7,534 nt of DNA, from the NCBI GenBank assembly GCA_937930265.1, contig CALGLI010000134.1, positions 1 to 7,534 on the forward strand, written 5' to 3'. This document shows positions 5,731 through 7,534 of the stretch, one piece after another. This DNA is from an uncultured Veillonella sp. (GTDB lineage Bacteria > Bacillota > Negativicutes > Veillonellales > Veillonellaceae). Numbering within the stretch: the first letter of the stretch is position 1; every line of letters starts with the position of its first letter. The translations under genes were made by a program, and so were the position numbers. Under the pieces are notes generated by a model. That model searched no databases. It worked only from the letters and a program-made list of their open reading frames with translations, and was not told where the DNA came from.

Positions 5731-6678
5731 TTACTCACTTCGTTTCCCCCATCGCTCCTCTAGATGCAAGAACACATCTAAAGCTCCTAATATAGCGGCA
5801 GACTGTGACATCATAATAAATAAACCTAGTACAATCCACGGCACAATCTTCGGTGGATGATAACTTTTACTAATACGCCAAGCACAAGATATGCCTCGTA
5901 TAAATAGCATTATACCACCTAAGTACATCAAATTATAGCCTACATATTCAAGGAGTGGAATATATTGTTTCACAAAATAGGAAATGAGACCCACTAAAAA
6001 GATATGCAATGCCCAATCCGGCACACGCCAACCTTTGATGGTAGGCATTTCAGGAATATGGTAGGTACCAATACGACTGAGCACAAGATAGGTAAGACGA
6101 TTGATAATATACGAAATAGCCACACCAGCGCAAAATAAACCTGCAATCAACACTTTTTTCATGATTTCAATTTGATCTTGCAAGGCGGTCATGGCTGTCG
6201 TCACTTGCTCCTCTGAAAGCCCTTGCTGCACATACATATCTTGCATGGATACTGTTATTTGTTCTTCCAAAGATGACCACATCTCTGTAGGGCTTACGTG
6301 CGTCACCAAAGCGGATGCCCAAAACTGAACTACCACTGCTAGCATTAATACCACAGCAGGAATCATCAGCAACTTAGAAATCGACCAGTGCTTACGCAAT
6401 CCATAACCGATTAATATACCAATCACACCAAAGACTCCCCCTTCTACTAGGGCCGTCAAAGGTCCTAATAAAAAGGCAATGGCTATGATTGCTGACACAA
6501 CAGATAATAAACTCCACCGGAAGCCATGACGTACACCTACAATGGCAATCGTCATAGGCACAAAAATAGATCCAAAAAATCCAAGCATAGGTACACTGAG
6601 ACCTATCATGGCAAAGACAATCATCAATGCCGTCAAGATACCCGACTCTACGACGGACTTTGTACTTGTTTGATTCAT
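5731..6678 (-). CDS. yybS: YybS-family (DUF2232) multi-pass membrane protein
   Basis: A 315-residue integral membrane protein of the DUF2232/YybS family, whose molecular function is not established. Hydrophobic segments lie at about 13-30, 33-50, 57-78, 80-95, 103-125, 175-200, 222-240, 245-262 and 278-300. A polar, mostly helical stretch (about 128-172, rich in E and Q) lies between the fifth and sixth. The N-terminal half resembles the S components of ECF vitamin transporters in layout, but no substrate can be read from it. The ATG is preceded by GGAG seven bases upstream. The gene sits directly before gdpP, as in Bacillus subtilis (yybS-yybT-rplI-dnaC), and is probably the first gene of this operon, downstream of the ribonuclease J terminator. 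The family call rests on the membrane pattern plus this conserved position. Confidence 0.85.
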   Translation of the reverse strand: MNQTSTKSVVESGILTALMIVFAMIGLSVPMLGFFGSIFVPMTIAIVGVRHGFRWSLLSVVSAIIAIAFLLGPLTALVEGGVFGVIGILIGYGLRKHWSISKLLMIPAVVLMLAVVVQFWASALVTHVSPTEMWSSLEEQITVSMQDMYVQQGLSEEQVTTAMTALQDQIEIMKKVLIAGLFCAGVAISYIINRLTYLVLSRIGTYHIPEMPTIKGWRVPDWALHIFLVGLISYFVKQYIPLLEYVGYNLMYLGGIMLFIRGISCAWRISKSYHPPKIVPWIVLGLFIMMSQSAAILGALDVFLHLEERWGKRSE

Positions 6679-6691
6679 ATACTAACTCCAC

Positions 6692-6719
6692 ACTATGCTA
6701 CCTTACCTAGGCGCATAGT
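6692..6719. promoter_or_regulatory. Inverted repeat around the yybS -10 region
   Basis: ACTATGC (6692-6698) and GCATAGT (6713-6719) are perfect 7-base inverted arms with 14 bases between them, flanking the candidate -10. A second, overlapping dyad, CATAG-TT-CTATG (6714-6725), reaches into the -35. It could be an operator, or in a readthrough transcript a hairpin just upstream of the yybS ribosome site. No binding protein can be named. Confidence 0.35.
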
Positions 6720-6729
6720 TCTATGTCAA
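6700..6729 (-). promoter_or_regulatory. Candidate promoter of the yybS-gdpP-rplI-dnaB operon
   Basis: A consensus -35, TTGACA (minus strand, 6729-6724), stands 18 bases from TAAGGT (6705-6700), a -10 matching only 3 of 6 positions. It lies between the ribonuclease J terminator hairpin and the yybS ribosome site, where an operon promoter is expected. The poor -10 keeps confidence moderate. Confidence 0.42.
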
Positions 6730-6736
6730 TACAATA

Positions 6737-6768
6737 AATAGACATATGACTTTCGTCATATGCCTATT
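6737..6768 (-). terminator. Hairpin terminator of the ribonuclease J gene
   Basis: A 14-bp stem (6737-6750 with 6755-6768) has a single G-T wobble and, on the minus strand, a GAAA tetraloop. It starts 12 bases after the ribonuclease J stop and is followed by the T-rich but interrupted tail TATTTATTGTATTG. The stem is AT-rich, so termination may be incomplete. Confidence 0.65.
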
Positions 6769-6780
6769 ATATCACATTCT

Positions 6781-7534
6781 TTATACGTCTTGAATGATTG
6801 GTAGAATCATTGGTCGACGGCGTGTTTTTTCATAGAAGAATTTTCCTAATGTATCACGCACCACAGTTTTGATGGTTGTCCAATCTTTGATGTGATCCAT
6901 TTCACATTTCTCTACGGCTGCGTCTACTCGCCGTTGCGCTTCCCTCAGCAATTCTTCTGCATCACGTACATACACAAAGCCACGGGATAGCATGTCTGGA
7001 CCCGCTACAATCGTACCAGATGCACGGTCCATTGCCATAACAACCACAACCATACCCTCTTGCGCTAATTGTTGACGGTCACGGATAACGATATTACCTA
7101 CATCGCCTACACCTAAGCCATCCACAAAGACTTTACCAGCTGGTACACGACCTGCTAAACGACCTGTACGAGTAGTAAACTCAAAAATTTGTCCATTATC
7201 ACCTACCAAGACATTGCTAGGTTTTACAATCCCCATAGACACAGCCAGTTCACCATGTTTTTTCAACATACGGTATTCCCCATGTACAGGAATAAAGAAC
7301 TTAGGTCGTACTAGGTTCAACATGGTTTTCAAATCTTCTTGACTACCATGTCCAGATACGTGGATACCACGATCTTTGCCATATACTACATGAGCACCTT
7401 GGCGCAATAAATTATCGATGGTACGTCCTACGGCCGCTTCATTGCCTGGAATTGGTGTTGCAGAGATGATAACCGTATCATTTGGCGTAATCTCTACCGT
7501 GCGATGATTATTTGTTGACATACGAGATAGACCT
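6781..7534 (-). CDS. rnj: Ribonuclease J, C-terminal part (5' end outside the window)
   Basis: The last 250 residues of a metallo-beta-lactamase/beta-CASP ribonuclease that processes and degrades mRNA by 5'-3' exonuclease and endonuclease activity. The reading frame stays open to the window edge: GLSR precedes the internal methionine at 7521, matching the LSR-M context inside this family, so 7521 is not the true start. Visible landmarks, in fragment numbering, are SATPIPGNE (about 24-32), HVSGHGSQEDL (about 58-68) and FIPVHGEYRML (about 80-90). These are conserved beta-CASP and metal-site segments. The C-terminal domain contains GDVGNIVIRDR and SRGFVYVRDAEELL, and the protein ends MILPIIQDV. 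Full-length family members have roughly 550 residues, so a little under half is seen. A hairpin follows the stop. Whether this is the J1 or the J2 paralogue cannot be decided here. Confidence 0.95.
   Translation of the reverse strand, partial: GLSRMSTNNHRTVEITPNDTVIISATPIPGNEAAVGRTIDNLLRQGAHVVYGKDRGIHVSGHGSQEDLKTMLNLVRPKFFIPVHGEYRMLKKHGELAVSMGIVKPSNVLVGDNGQIFEFTTRTGRLAGRVPAGKVFVDGLGVGDVGNIVIRDRQQLAQEGMVVVVMAMDRASGTIVAGPDMLSRGFVYVRDAEELLREAQRRVDAAVEKCEMDHIKDWTTIKTVVRDTLGKFFYEKTRRRPMILPIIQDV

Noticed and set aside
5736..5738. GTG as the gdpP start
   Set aside because: It adds eight residues with no good ribosome site and overlaps yybS. The ATG at 5714 has a consensus AGGAGG just upstream.
6392..6741. 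Frames of 99 codons (minus) and 71 codons (plus) around the yybS start
   Set aside because: They are shadow translations of the yybS N-terminal region. The YybS frame has the ribosome site and the membrane pattern.
7519..7521. ATG taken as the start of the ribonuclease J gene
   Set aside because: The frame stays open upstream to the window edge and matches the internal LSRM context of the family, so this is an internal methionine.
1..7534. Search for CRISPR arrays, insertion sequences, phage genes, tRNAs and defence systems
   Set aside because: I saw no regularly spaced repeats, transposase motifs, terminal inverted repeats, cloverleaf structures or toxin-antitoxin pairs. The gene content is ordinary chromosomal housekeeping.

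Overview
The window is a chromosomal, housekeeping-type stretch in which every recognisable gene lies on the minus strand. The most likely source is a lactate-fermenting, low-to-mid GC member of the Negativicutes, probably Veillonella or a close relative. This is inferred from three things: a lactate permease start beside a type-2 malate/L-lactate dehydrogenase, the Firmicutes-type order yybS-gdpP-rplI-dnaB, and AGGAGG-type ribosome binding sites. No 16S or marker-gene comparison was possible.

Reading in the direction of transcription (high to low coordinates), the window opens with the C-terminal part of ribonuclease J (7534-6781). A 14-bp hairpin with a GAAA loop follows (6768-6737). A candidate promoter then leads into a compact operon: a YybS/DUF2232 membrane protein (6678-5731), a GdpP-type c-di-AMP phosphodiesterase (5714-3690), ribosomal protein bL9 (3693-3247, overlapping gdpP by 3-4 bases) and, after a strong intrinsic terminator or attenuator at 3243-3218, the replicative helicase DnaB (3180-1828).

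An AT-rich gap of about 350-400 bases with no convincing gene follows. The next unit begins with a good extended -10 promoter and encodes the malate/L-lactate dehydrogenase (1431-310). A structured 3' region ends in a probable terminator near 197-170, and a separate promoter then drives an L-lactate permease gene, of which only the first 31 codons are visible (94-1).

Functionally there are two modules. One is a core-cell module of RNA decay, c-di-AMP turnover, translation and replication, in an order widely conserved in Firmicutes. The other is a lactate uptake and oxidation module. No mobile element, CRISPR array, tRNA, rRNA or clearly novel system is visible. The points worth a second look are mostly regulatory: inverted repeats that bracket two -10 boxes, the terminator inside rplI-dnaB, and the two possible dehydrogenase starts. 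There is also one biochemical question, whether the dehydrogenase is the malate-lactate transhydrogenase known from Veillonella.
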